Origin: an uncultured Lachnospiraceae bacterium
Lineage (GTDB): Bacteria; Bacillota; Clostridia; Lachnospirales; Lachnospiraceae
NCBI GenBank assembly: GCA_910579935.1
Contig: CAJTVQ010000006.1
Coordinates: forward strand, 62,001 to 126,000
DNA length: 64,000 nucleotides
Reading direction: 5' to 3'
Numbering within the stretch: position 1 is the first letter of the stretch; the number at the start of each line of letters is the position of its first letter. Position numbers and translations under genes: made by a program. This document shows, piece by piece, positions 32,216 to 40,920 of the stretch. A model generated the notes under the pieces. That model was given only the letters and a program-made list of their open reading frames with translations, was not told the DNA's origin and searched no databases.

Positions 32216-33109
32216 GTGACAAATAATCTGGAATACTATAAAGTTTTCTATTATGTGGCAGAGTGTAAAAGCCTGACACTGGCTGCGGCTCGGCTTTCCA
32301 TATCCCAGCCGGCAGTGAGTCAGTCAGTCCGGCAGCTGGAACAGGAGGTGGGTGCGAAGTTATTCGTGCGCACCTCCAAAGGCGTAAAGCTGACGCCGGA
32401 AGGGGAACTGCTTTTTTCCTATGTATCCAAGGGATATGAGCAGATTGAGATGGGAGAAAAAAAGCTGGCGCAGATGATGAATCTGGAATTGGGAGAGCTT
32501 CATATCGGCGCCAGCGATATGACGCTGCGGTTTTATCTGCTTCCTTATTTGGAACAGTTTCATGAGAAATATCCGAAGATACGTGTGGTGGTATCCAATG
32601 CACCGACACCGGAAACGCTGCGGTATTTACAGGAGGGGAAGATTGATTTCGGCATAGTGAGTACGCCGTTTGGGGAAACAGCGGGAATCCGCGCGGTGAA
32701 GGTAAAGGAAATCGAGGATGTGTTTGTGGCGGGGCTGAAATTCATTCCCTATAAAAATAAGATGCTGGATTTGCAGGAGCTGGAAAAACTGCCGCTGATT
32801 TCTTTGGAAAAGAATACCAGTACAAGGCGTTATATGGATGATTTTTTGGAAAAAAACGGTGTCGTGATGCATCCGGAATTTGAACTTGCCACCAGTGATA
32901 TGATTGTGCAGTTTACACTCCGCAACCTTGGGGTGGGCTGTGTAATGAAGGAGTTTGCGGCAGAGTATTTGGAATCCGGAAAATTGTTTGAACTGCGGTT
33001 CAATAAGATTATTCCGAAGCGGAATTTCTGTGTGGTGACGGACAGCAGGAATCCTTTATCGGCGGCAGGACGGAAATTGTTAGAGCTGATTCATCCCGTA
33101 CAGGGATAG
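32216..33109 (+). CDS. LysR family transcriptional regulator
   Basis: This is a 297-residue regulator. The N-terminal winged HTH (EYYKVFYYVAECKSLTLAAA, LSISQPAVSQSVRQLEQEVG) and the periplasmic-binding-like effector domain are complete. The GTG at 32216 has GGGGGAAAG seven bases before and fits homologues; ATG 32198 just after the purA stop lacks an RBS. Being directly downstream of purA on the same strand it may be co-transcribed, but there is no divergent target gene, so the regulated operon cannot be inferred. Confidence 0.93.
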   Translation: MTNNLEYYKVFYYVAECKSLTLAAARLSISQPAVSQSVRQLEQEVGAKLFVRTSKGVKLTPEGELLFSYVSKGYEQIEMGEKKLAQMMNLELGELHIGASDMTLRFYLLPYLEQFHEKYPKIRVVVSNAPTPETLRYLQEGKIDFGIVSTPFGETAGIRAVKVKEIEDVFVAGLKFIPYKNKMLDLQELEKLPLISLEKNTSTRRYMDDFLEKNGVVMHPEFELATSDMIVQFTLRNLGVGCVMKEFAAEYLESGKLFELRFNKIIPKRNFCVVTDSRNPLSAAGRKLLELIHPVQG

Positions 33110-33201
33110 GCGGATGGGGAAGTAAACGGAATGGTTCGTTTTGCAAATACCGTGACTGCGGCCCGAAGTATGCAGGATGAGAGAAAGGCATGGTTATTGA
33201 A

Positions 33202-33804
33202 ATGATAAAGACGATTATTTTTGACATTGGCAATGTACTTACAGGATTTGAATGGAAAGCTTATTTTCAGAGATTCGGTTATTCGAAGGAGGTACTTGAC
33301 AGAATCGCCAGGGCGACGGTGGGGAGCAGGGAGTGGTCTGAGTATGACAGGGGCGTCCTGACGGATGAGGAAGTTTTGGATGCGTTTGTACAAAACGACC
33401 CGGGGATTGAGAAGGAACTCCGGGAATCTTTGAGTAACATTAACGGGATGCTGGTAAGATATGACTATGCGGTGCCGTGGGTAAAGGAGCTGAAGCAGAA
33501 AGGATATCAGGTGCTGGTATTATCCAATTTTGCCCATCGGGCGCATCAGGACTGTAAGGATGTGCTGGAATTTCTGGACTATGTGGATGGGGGAATTCTT
33601 TCCTATCAGGAGAAAACCATTAAACCGGAGCCGGAAATCTACAGGCGGCTGCTGGAACGGTATCATCTTGTGCCGGAAGAATGTGTATTTCTGGATGATT
33701 TGGAAGCCAATCTTGCGGCGGCAGCACAGTTCGGGATAAAGATCATCCATTTTACGGACAGGGACAGCGCCGTGGAGGAGATGAAGAAACTGGGGATAGA
33801 GTGA
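33202..33804 (+). CDS. HAD-IA family hydrolase (phosphatase-like)
   Basis: This is a 200-residue HAD protein: motif I IIFDIGNVLTGFEW lacks the usual DxDG second Asp (DIGN form, common in the YihX-like group). LVLSNFAHRAHQ is motif II, KTIKPEPEIYRRLLERY gives the motif III Lys, and CVFLDDLEANLAAA is motif IV. It resembles YihX/haloacid dehalogenase-like sugar phosphatases. ATG 33202 matches homologues; ATG 33190 is four codons earlier. The substrate is unknown. Confidence 0.9.
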   Translation: MIKTIIFDIGNVLTGFEWKAYFQRFGYSKEVLDRIARATVGSREWSEYDRGVLTDEEVLDAFVQNDPGIEKELRESLSNINGMLVRYDYAVPWVKELKQKGYQVLVLSNFAHRAHQDCKDVLEFLDYVDGGILSYQEKTIKPEPEIYRRLLERYHLVPEECVFLDDLEANLAAAAQFGIKIIHFTDRDSAVEEMKKLGIE

Positions 33805-33816
33805 CAGGCGGTTTCG

Positions 33817-34080
33817 TTATTTTTCATTGCTGCCGTCTTTTTCCTGTCCTGTCTGAAAAAGGTCTATGGAGGCCATGGTGTGTTTCTCCCTGATTTTACC
33901 GTACAGCCATATATAAATCCATAACAGGATGGGAAGAAAGACCATGGCGGCAAGGCAGGCGAGGAACAGGGAATCGGAACCGGGAAAGTCCAAAAGTCCG
34001 ATCACGAAGGTGACAGCGGATAAGGCTAAAAGGACAATAATGCAGATCCATGCGGCTATTTGTTTTGGTTTGATTTTCAT
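33817..34080 (-). CDS. small two-TM membrane protein of unknown function
   Basis: This is an 87-residue protein (MKIKPKQIAAWICIIVLLAL...) with two hydrophobic helices (about residues 9-31 and 42-62) and a charged C-terminal tail (IREKHTMASIDLFQTGQEK). ATG 34080 has GGAG close before it. Its short, Lys-rich start and absence of family motifs leave the function open. It is convergent to the HAD gene. Confidence 0.6.
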   Translation of the reverse strand: MKIKPKQIAAWICIIVLLALSAVTFVIGLLDFPGSDSLFLACLAAMVFLPILLWIYIWLYGKIREKHTMASIDLFQTGQEKDGSNEK

Positions 34081-34099
34081 ATGACTCCATTTCCGGACG

Positions 34100-34155
34100 A
34101 ATGCTTTATGCCCGATGGATGAGTTGTTTATAAGTGCGGGGTGGCATAAAGCATT
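34100..34155. terminator. long-arm hairpin between two minus-strand genes
   Basis: AATGCTTTATGCC and GGCATAAAGCATT are a perfect 13-bp inverted repeat with a 30-base loop, after the Cys-rich gene and before the two-TM gene. It is either a terminator of the former or a leader structure of the latter. Confidence 0.5.
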
Positions 34156-34189
34156 TATCCTGTTCAGATTATGTTCTGTTTTATGTATA

Positions 34190-34645
34190 TTAGTCCTGCT
34201 CTTTTGCAAGCGTATAAATTTCGGCAATATGTTCGGATCTTTCCGGAAAATGATTTTTTAAATACATTAAATACTGCAGGGCGCTTCCTTCATATGGGTG
34301 TGCATCGCCCAACAGTCCCACTTCATAGCAGTTGCGGATGACATTGATGATGCAGTTTTCCGTATGGTCTTCTTTGCAGTCTTTGCATTCTTTCAAAATA
34401 TGTGCGATTGCAGTTTCCAGCTCCAGTTCATCGAATACTTTAAAATCCATGGTCGGAATATGTTCCGTACCGTTTGGAACTTCTTTTTTCGGGTCCATTT
34501 GATAATTAAGGATGCATTGCCTTGCATAACCTATCGTACATGCCGCCCCCTGACACTGGCCGCATGCCGCTTCGCTTCTGCAGCAATGTTCCAAATCATT
34601 TGCAACCAATTCGGCGTTTAATCCTTTCTTATGTGCCTCTGCCAT
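34190..34645 (-). CDS. cysteine-rich cytoplasmic protein of unknown function
   Basis: This is a 151-residue protein with no signal peptide or membrane helix. It has nine or ten cysteines grouped as EHCCRSEAACGQCQGAAC (residues about 19-36), ARQC, then KECKDCKEDHTENCIINVIRNC. The spacing could hold an iron-sulfur cluster or zinc. The rest is helical (DELELETAIAHILKE). GGAGGT is nine bases before the ATG. I do not recognise the family. Confidence 0.65.
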   Translation of the reverse strand: MAEAHKKGLNAELVANDLEHCCRSEAACGQCQGAACTIGYARQCILNYQMDPKKEVPNGTEHIPTMDFKVFDELELETAIAHILKECKDCKEDHTENCIINVIRNCYEVGLLGDAHPYEGSALQYLMYLKNHFPERSEHIAEIYTLAKEQD

Positions 34646-35014
34646 ATGCTAGATACCTCCGGTTACTCTTTTTTGTATCGAATATCCCGCCCCGGGGCAG
34701 TCTGATTTAACGCGCCGCTGTCTGCGGAGGGATATTTGACTTGACACAGTATATCATATAGGAAGTTGGTTGGCTATATCAATTTTAAAAATATATGCAT
34801 AACTTGTAAAAAAGCGGCTTAAAACACAAGGCCATTGACTGATGGCCATGAACGTGGCAGGAACATGGGCGGAATTTAAACGCTGATTGTAAAATAAAAA
34901 CGATTTTGCTATAATATGATTCGGACGATGCTGTTGACTCATGCATCATGATATGGATGACTCAATAGTTTGGCAAAATGTTATTTTGATGGAAAAACAG
35001 AGAGGAGTGAGATG
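34646..35014. other. 369-base divergent intergenic region with structured leader
   Basis: On the minus strand a promoter (TTGATA, 18 bases, TATGAT; 34753-34782) would give the Cys-rich gene a leader of about 110 bases. That leader contains the inverted arms AATATCCC (34681-34688) and GGGATATT (34729-34736) enclosing a GC-rich stem. On the plus strand it holds the promoter at 34887-34915. No gene is seen. Confidence 0.5.
34887..34915 (+). promoter_or_regulatory. promoter of the Spx/ArsC-like gene
   Basis: TTGTAA is separated by 17 bases from TATAAT preceded by TGC (extended -10), 100 bases before the gene. Confidence 0.7.
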
Positions 35015-35365
35015 ATGTTATTTATACAATATCCCAGGTGCTCCACCTGCCAGAAGGCTAAAAAGTGGCTGGATGCACATACTATGAAATATGCAGACCG
35101 TCATATCGTGGAAGAGAATCCTTCTTATGAAGAATTAAAGGAGTGGTACGGAAAAAGCGGGCTGCCGCTGAAGAGATTTTTTAATACAAGCGGATTACTG
35201 TACAAAGATATGCAGTTGAAGGACAAGTTACCCGCCATGAGTGAGGAAGAGCAGTTAAAGCTTCTCGCAACGAACGGAATGCTTGTAAAGCGGCCGCTTC
35301 TTGTAGATGATAACAGGATACTTGTGGGATTTAAGGAAACGGAGTGGGAAGCGCGGCTTTTATGA
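35015..35365 (+). CDS. ArsC/Spx family thioredoxin-fold reductase
   Basis: This is a 116-residue protein: MLFIQYPRCSTCQKAKKWLD has the N-terminal CxxC-type active site (C-S-T-C). FFNTSGLLYKDMQLKDKLP and LLVDDNRILVGFKETEW match the YusI/YffB/Spx-like arsenate reductase family. True Spx binds RNA polymerase, and stand-alone ArsC-like members are of unknown substrate. ATG 35015 or 35012 both follow AGGAG. The following response regulator begins 32 bases after its stop and may be co-transcribed. Confidence 0.9.
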   Translation: MLFIQYPRCSTCQKAKKWLDAHTMKYADRHIVEENPSYEELKEWYGKSGLPLKRFFNTSGLLYKDMQLKDKLPAMSEEEQLKLLATNGMLVKRPLLVDDNRILVGFKETEWEARLL

Positions 35366-35397
35366 TCACTCCGTCTGCGGGGAATGAAGGAGTTGTT

Positions 35398-36060
35398 ATG
35401 CGTATTTTAATTGTGGAGGATGACAGGGCGCTGAATAACGGAATTGCGCTGTCCTTTGGTTCAGAGCAGACGGTATCGGCTTATACGCTGAAAGAAGCGC
35501 GTGCCATGCTGGACGGGGCGGTGGATTTGGTGATACTGGATATAAATCTGCCCGACGGGAGCGGACTGGACTTTTGCAGGGAGGTGCGGCGGACGAGCCG
35601 TGTGCCGATTATTTTCCTTACCGCAAACGATATGGAGATTGATATCGTCACGGGTTTGGAGACAGGGGCGGACGATTATCTGACCAAGCCTTTTTCCCTT
35701 GCGGTGCTGAGGGCGAGGGTGAATGCCGTGATGAGGAGAAAACTGCCGGAGGGGGATGTCTTTTGTCAGGACGGCCTCCGGTTGGATTTTGAGGCGATGG
35801 ATTTTCAGGAGAACGGAAAACAGGTGGAACTGAGTAAGACGGAACAGAAGCTTTTGAAATTATTGGTAAAAAATCGGGGGATGACGCTTTCGAGGGAAAC
35901 GCTCATTGACCGCATCTGGTCAGGGGAGGCGGAATTTGTGGAAGGAAATGCGCTTTCCGTAACGGTGAAGCGGCTGCGGGAGAAATTACCGTCGGCTCCG
36001 GTGAAGACGGTGTACGGCATCGGCTATGTGTGGGAAAGGGGTGGAAAGCATGGGGATTGA
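35398..36060 (+). CDS. OmpR family response regulator
   Basis: This is a 221-residue regulator. Receiver: RILIVEDDRALNNG, phospho-Asp in LVILDINLPDGSG (residue 51), Thr/Lys switch IIFLTAND and YLTKPF. The C-terminal winged helix has LSKTEQKLLKLLVKNRGMTLS and VSVTVKRLREK-type NALSVTVKRLREKLP. This is the VanR/BceR-like subgroup. AAGGAG is before the ATG 35398. It is first of four genes with a histidine kinase (11-base overlap) and FtsX-type transporter, so it should control that transporter. Confidence 0.93.
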   Translation: MRILIVEDDRALNNGIALSFGSEQTVSAYTLKEARAMLDGAVDLVILDINLPDGSGLDFCREVRRTSRVPIIFLTANDMEIDIVTGLETGADDYLTKPFSLAVLRARVNAVMRRKLPEGDVFCQDGLRLDFEAMDFQENGKQVELSKTEQKLLKLLVKNRGMTLSRETLIDRIWSGEAEFVEGNALSVTVKRLREKLPSAPVKTVYGIGYVWERGGKHGD

Positions 36061-37072
36061 CAGTGCTGCGGGACTGACCGCGCTGACGGCCGTTAACGAA
36101 TTGTTCATAAGCAGGCACACGGATACAGTGGTGTTTGCTTTTTTATTTGCAGCTGCCGTATTGTCTGGGATTGCCGCCGCAGTCATGTATGTGCGGACGG
36201 CAAAGATATTAAAGCGCCTGGATGAAATGCTGGAGGGCGCCATCTGTCATACGTTTACGGAGTATGATTTTACGGAAACGAAGTTGTCCCGTCTGGAGTC
36301 CAAAATGTACCGGTTTTTGAGTGCGGAAAAAACCGTACGAAAGCAGCGGGAGGAGGAAAAGAACGGGGTAAAAGCGCTGGTCAGCGATATTTCCCATCAG
36401 ACCAAATTGCCGGTTTCCAATATTCTGCTGTATACGCAGCTTTTGAAGGAACGGGAGGAACTGGACGATTCGCTGCGGGGGATACTTTGCCAGATTGAGA
36501 GTCAGGCGGAAAAGCTGGCGTTTCTCATTTCGTCGCTGGTGAAGACTTCCCGGCTGGAAAACGGAATCGTGGCGGTCAGACAGAAGGAAAACAGCATCCG
36601 GCAGCTTGTGGAAGGACTGGACGGTACGGCGGCCAAACAGAAAGGACTTTTGTTTACGGTGGAGGAGATTCCTGACTGCATGGCGCTGTTTGACAGGAAG
36701 TGGACGGAAGAAGCGCTGGGTAATATCCTGGATAACGCGGTGAAATATACGCCGGAGGGCGGTTCGGTCAGGATATCGGCAAAAGAATATGAAATGTTTG
36801 TGCGTATAGAGATTGCGGATACGGGAATCGGGATACGGGAGGAGGAAACGGCAGAAATTTTCCGGCGTTTTTACCGTTCCCCGGAGGTTGGCGATGAGAA
36901 GGGTGTGGGTATCGGACTTTATCTGGCGCGGGAGATCATTACAAAAGAAGGCGGGTATCTCAAGGTGGATTCCAAACCAGGGGAAGGGTCTGTGTTTTCC
37001 GTTTTTCTGCAAAAGACGGCAAATCTTTCAATACTGAAAGATTTCGGAAAGAATCCGGAAAGATTCGTATGA
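36050..37072 (+). CDS. sensor histidine kinase with one TM helix
   Basis: This is a 340-residue kinase with no large extracytoplasmic sensor. One hydrophobic segment (VVFAFLFAAAVLSGIAAAVM) is near the start. The H-box is SDISHQTKLPVSNI, in the position of the phospho-acceptor His. The ATPase has NILDNAVKYTPEGG, DTGIGI and GVGIGLYLAREI. It pairs with the regulator upstream. ATG 36050 is preferred to 36026 because GGTGGAAAG precedes it. Confidence 0.9.
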   Translation: MGIDSAAGLTALTAVNELFISRHTDTVVFAFLFAAAVLSGIAAAVMYVRTAKILKRLDEMLEGAICHTFTEYDFTETKLSRLESKMYRFLSAEKTVRKQREEEKNGVKALVSDISHQTKLPVSNILLYTQLLKEREELDDSLRGILCQIESQAEKLAFLISSLVKTSRLENGIVAVRQKENSIRQLVEGLDGTAAKQKGLLFTVEEIPDCMALFDRKWTEEALGNILDNAVKYTPEGGSVRISAKEYEMFVRIEIADTGIGIREEETAEIFRRFYRSPEVGDEKGVGIGLYLAREIITKEGGYLKVDSKPGEGSVFSVFLQKTANLSILKDFGKNPERFV

Positions 37073-37077
37073 TAGGA

Positions 37078-37131
37078 TAGTGTGTGCAAGCGGTGGAATA
37101 CACACCGGGTGAAAGAGCGCACACTATTTTT
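37078..37131 (+). terminator. terminator or attenuator between the two-component and transporter genes
   Basis: TAGTGTGTGC and GCGCACACTA pair over ten bases (one G-U) around an inner CGGTG/CACCG stem, followed directly by five T. It lies between the kinase and ATPase genes, so transporter expression may be set by read-through. Confidence 0.7.
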
Positions 37132-37192
37132 GTACGGAAAAAGGTGTGTGGCTATAGGTATGGAACAAACAGGAAGGAGCAGGAATCACAGG

Positions 37193-37879
37193 ATGGATAT
37201 TTTGCGGACAACAGATCTGAAAAAGTATTACGGGAAGGATGAAACAACGGTAAAAGCGCTTGACGGCGTGGATTTATCGGTGTCAGACGGGGAATTTGCA
37301 GCGATCGTGGGAACGTCGGGGAGCGGGAAATCCACGCTTCTGCATATGCTGGGCGGACTGGACCGTCCTACGGGCGGGAAAGTGGAAGTAGGGGGAAAAG
37401 ATATTTTTGCCCTGAAGGATGATGAACTGACTATTTTCCGGAGGAGAAAAATCGGTTTTATTTTTCAAAGTTATAATCTCGTTCCGGTACTGAATGTGTA
37501 TGAAAATATTGTGCTGCCCATAGAACTGGACGGCAACCAGGTGGATCAGGAGCATATCGGGCTGATTTTGGAGACTCTGGGGCTTGCGGAAAAGACGGAC
37601 AGACTGCCGAACCAGCTTTCGGGAGGACAGCAGCAGCGGGTGGCGATTGCACGGGCGCTGGCATCGAAGCCTGCCATTATCCTGGCGGATGAACCCACGG
37701 GAAATCTGGACAGCCGGACCAGTCTGGATGTAATGGGGCTTTTAAAGGTAACAGGAGAACGGTTTGCCCAGACAATCGTGATGATCACCCACAATGAGGA
37801 GATTGCACAGATGGCAGACAGAATTATCCGTATCGAGGACGGAAGAATCGTAGGTGAGCGGCATGCATCAGGTAAATAG
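37193..37879 (+). CDS. MacB/LolD-type ABC transporter ATPase
   Basis: This is a 228-residue ATPase with Walker A GTSGSGKST, Q-loop GFIFQSYNLVPVLNVYENI, signature LSGGQQQRVAIARA and Walker B IILADEPTGNLDS. These motifs are specific for transporters using FtsX-like permeases (BceA/MacB/LolD). It is followed by the permease with a 17-base overlap. It powers export or release of an antimicrobial peptide, lipoprotein or similar substrate from the membrane. ATG 37193 is by homology; the next possible start, 37160, adds eleven residues. Confidence 0.93.
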   Translation: MDILRTTDLKKYYGKDETTVKALDGVDLSVSDGEFAAIVGTSGSGKSTLLHMLGGLDRPTGGKVEVGGKDIFALKDDELTIFRRRKIGFIFQSYNLVPVLNVYENIVLPIELDGNQVDQEHIGLILETLGLAEKTDRLPNQLSGGQQQRVAIARALASKPAIILADEPTGNLDSRTSLDVMGLLKVTGERFAQTIVMITHNEEIAQMADRIIRIEDGRIVGERHASGK

Positions 37880-40409
37880 TAAAAAAACAGTGCGGAAACT
37901 GGCAGGCCGGAGTTTCCGTGCAGACAGGACGAGGAATACCATTGCGGCGGCAGCGATCGCGCTTACTACCGTGCTTTTTACGACGTTTTTTACCGTGGGC
38001 AGCGGTCTGGTCGAAAATATCCAGAAGCAGAATATGCGGATGGCGGGCGGTGATGGCATGGGAGTGTTTAAATATATTACGGATGAAGAATATGAACGGC
38101 TCAAAGATCATACATTGATCGAAGAAATTTCATACAACAGAATCCTGTGCGAAAAGATAGGGAATGAAGCCCTGATAAAACGCCGCGGTGAATTGTATTA
38201 TATGGATGATGTGGGAATCCGGCTGGGATTTGCGGAGCCGGTGGAAGGGCATAAACCAGTGGAAGCAAACGAAATCATGATGGATACCAAAGCCATTCAG
38301 CTATTCGGTATGGAGCGGGAAATCGGTGCACCCGTGACGCTGGAACTGGTGGTGCACGGGGAAACGGTGGAGAGGGATTTTGTACTGTCCGGCTGGTGGG
38401 AAGCGGATCCGGCATTTAATGTGTCCCTGATGATCACTTCGCGGGCCTATGTGGAGGAGCATATAGAGGAGCTGTACAACAGCTATAAGGAGGATGGAAA
38501 TCTGACAGGCGTCATCAACAGCTATGTGATGTTTCAAAATTCCATGAATCTGGAAAAGAAAGTGGAGCGCATCATTACCGAAAGCGGTTATTCCACAAAA
38601 GAAGGGGATGCGGACTTTATCGAAAATAATATCAACTGGGCTTATTTATCTGCGGGATTTGATCTGGATCTGCCTACGGTGGCGGGAGTGGCGGCTGCCC
38701 TGCTTTTGGTTATGTTTACGGGATACCTGATCATTTTTAATATTTTTCAGATTTCCGTTTTACGGGATATCCGTTTTTATGGGCTGCTAAAGACGATAGG
38801 CACGACCGGAAAACAGATTAAGAGAATCATCCGCTATCAGGCGTTTTTGTTATCCTGCTTCGGGATTCCGGCCGGAATGGCGGTGGGATATGTCCTGGGC
38901 AGCGGGCTGGTTCCGGCTTTTATGAAATTCAGCAGCATTTACAGGGGTAACTATGTCAAAGTAAGTGTTAATCCGTGGATTTTTATCGGCAGCATGTTAT
39001 TTGCACTGGCGACTGTTTTTCTCAGCGCTGCCAGACCGGGGCGGATGGCGGCGAAGGTTTCTCCGGTGGAGGCAGTGACCTATACGGATCAGGCGGAGGT
39101 GAAGAAGAAACGCCGTAAGTCCCGAAAAGGCGCCAAAATTGCAGGCATGGCGGCGGCAAATCTGGGAAGGAATAAAAAACGGACGGTATTGGTGGTAGTG
39201 TCGATGGCATTGAGCCTTGTACTGTTCAATACGGTTTACACATTAAGTATTGGCTTTGACATGGATAAATTTTTATCCGTTTTTGTGGATACGGATTTCC
39301 TTATTGCACATGCGGATTATTTTAACTATCAGTACCGGGGAGCGGAAAATGCCCTGTCGGAATCCATGATCGAAGCGGTGGAGGAACAGGCGGGATTTGA
39401 GGAAGGCGGACGTCTGTATTCCAATCAGCGGGATGCGGAGACGTTCCGCGTGGAAGCGGAAGGAACGGGTGCACATGATTTAAAGGATGGTAACGGAAAT
39501 GTATTCTGCGGTCTGTACGGGCTGGAAGACCTTCCTTTGGAACGGCTGCAGGTTTTAGAGGGGGAAATTGATATGGAGAAACTGAAGACGGGCCGTTATA
39601 TTTTGGAAGGTGTCCAACTGGACGATTACCAGTCGCCGGAGTGGGAAACTTCCCATTACCAGATCGGGGATACCGTGGTTCTTCATAATTATAAAGGGGA
39701 CGGGGATTCGCCGGAGGAAAATGAGTATATGACCTATGAATTTGAAGTTATGGCAAAAGTGGCGGTTAAATACTATACCAATTCAGGGGGAATATATGAA
39801 AGCTATTCTTTTTATCTTCCGGCGGAAGTTTACCGGGGGATGGCAAGGAATGCAGGCGTGATGAGCTATGCCTACAATGTAAAAGACGGGGACGAAGCGT
39901 CAATGGAAGCTTTTTTGGAGAATTACACGGAACGTACGGAGCCGGTGATGAATTACAGTTCCAAGATAAGCAGGGAAGCGGAGTTTGAAGGGATGCGCAA
40001 TATGGTGCTGTTAGTCGGCGGTGCGCTGAGCCTGGTGATCGGATTGATCGGTATTCTGAATTTTATTAATTCCGTACTGACCAGTATTCTGACACGGAAG
40101 CGGGAATTTGCCATGCTGCAGTCCATCGGCATGACGACGGGGCAGCTTCGGAATATGCTGGTACTGGAGGGATTGTATTATACGGTGGCAGCAGGAGTGT
40201 TTTCGCTGATACTCGGAGTACTTATGTCCTTTGTCATTGTACGCGGTCTGGGAGAGAGTTTGTGGTTTTTCTCGTACCGGTTTACGATGCTGCCGCTCTG
40301 CAGTGCGGTTCCGGTTCTGCTGGCGGCAGGGAGCGGATTGCCGGTGCTGGTGCTTAAGGCGGTGGAAAGGCAGAGCATTGTGGAGAGGCTTCGGGAGATG
40401 GAAGGGTAG
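37863..40409 (+). CDS. FtsX-like permease (large, two FtsX domains)
   Basis: This is an 848-residue permease. Residues about 15-45 start with a TM helix; a large extracytoplasmic part follows; then FtsX domain 1 with three TM segments (LLLVMFTGYLIIFNIFQISV, GLLKTIGTTGKQIKRII), a cytoplasmic linker, TM, a second extracytoplasmic region, and FtsX domain 2 (LVGGALSLVIGLIGILNFIN, REFAMLQSIGMTTGQLRNML). This eight-TM MacB-like/two-repeat layout differs from the ten-TM BceB. It is likely to move lipoproteins or peptides or give drug/bacteriocin resistance under control of the upstream two-component pair. RBS AGGTGA before ATG 37863. Confidence 0.9.
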   Translation: MHQVNSKKTVRKLAGRSFRADRTRNTIAAAAIALTTVLFTTFFTVGSGLVENIQKQNMRMAGGDGMGVFKYITDEEYERLKDHTLIEEISYNRILCEKIGNEALIKRRGELYYMDDVGIRLGFAEPVEGHKPVEANEIMMDTKAIQLFGMEREIGAPVTLELVVHGETVERDFVLSGWWEADPAFNVSLMITSRAYVEEHIEELYNSYKEDGNLTGVINSYVMFQNSMNLEKKVERIITESGYSTKEGDADFIENNINWAYLSAGFDLDLPTVAGVAAALLLVMFTGYLIIFNIFQISVLRDIRFYGLLKTIGTTGKQIKRIIRYQAFLLSCFGIPAGMAVGYVLGSGLVPAFMKFSSIYRGNYVKVSVNPWIFIGSMLFALATVFLSAARPGRMAAKVSPVEAVTYTDQAEVKKKRRKSRKGAKIAGMAAANLGRNKKRTVLVVVSMALSLVLFNTVYTLSIGFDMDKFLSVFVDTDFLIAHADYFNYQYRGAENALSESMIEAVEEQAGFEEGGRLYSNQRDAETFRVEAEGTGAHDLKDGNGNVFCGLYGLEDLPLERLQVLEGEIDMEKLKTGRYILEGVQLDDYQSPEWETSHYQIGDTVVLHNYKGDGDSPEENEYMTYEFEVMAKVAVKYYTNSGGIYESYSFYLPAEVYRGMARNAGVMSYAYNVKDGDEASMEAFLENYTERTEPVMNYSSKISREAEFEGMRNMVLLVGGALSLVIGLIGILNFINSVLTSILTRKREFAMLQSIGMTTGQLRNMLVLEGLYYTVAAGVFSLILGVLMSFVIVRGLGESLWFFSYRFTMLPLCSAVPVLLAAGSGLPVLVLKAVERQSIVERLREMEG

Positions 40410-40578
40410 TATTTGGGGGTTTTAGAGGGGCGGCGTCCCGCCGCCGCGTAATCCCCTGGGACGGGGCTGGATATCTCTAAAGAATAAAAGTTGAAGGTGG
40501 CTGATATAGAAGTCCTGCAATGAGAGGATGGACAGGTTTGTGGAACGGATGGCAAAAAGAGCTGGTTCGACATGTTAA

Positions 40579-40740
40579 ATTTATAAAAGTTTTGAGACAA
40601 AAAATTCGATAGAGTTTACAAAGAAAAACCAGTCTGTTACATATTTAGTACTGGATATGGATGATGGGGTTTTGACTGGATATTTCACGATAGCATTAAA
40701 ACCATTAACAGTACGGGACGAAACGGTAAGCAACTGTTAA
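40579..40740 (+). pseudogene. fragment of a GNAT acetyltransferase cut by repeat B
   Basis: The frame reads YKSFETKNSIEFTKKN, then TYLVLDMDDGVLTGYFTIAL, matching the start of the GNAT family often found beside DNA-modification or toxin genes (KFxxxNRTYLVxD...GYFTLALK). It stops where the sequence changes into repeat family B (SNC then stop at 40738). The N-terminus and the acetyl-CoA-binding C-terminus are missing. The wider gap 40410-40920 also holds a GC-rich hairpin at 40429-40445 and no intact gene. Confidence 0.7.
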
Positions 40741-40786
40741 GAAATAAATCTTTACATTTGACTTGTCTGAGTCCGCAAATGCCGCG
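40731..40786 (+). repeat. dispersed repeat family B, left-end copy
   Basis: From AACTGTTAAGAAATAAATC onward it is identical over about 50 bases to 30419-30470 of the full copy, then diverges. It lies at the break point of the GNAT fragment. Confidence 0.85.
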
Positions 40787-40920
40787 AGGATCAATGTGGG
40801 CATTGCCTAAAAAGAGAAAATCATACCGGATACAGTAGCAAAAGAAGCCTTTCCATGATACACTTACTTTAAGATACTGTTCTAAAGAGAGATTTAACGG
40901 TCGGAAAGGAAAGACAGGCT

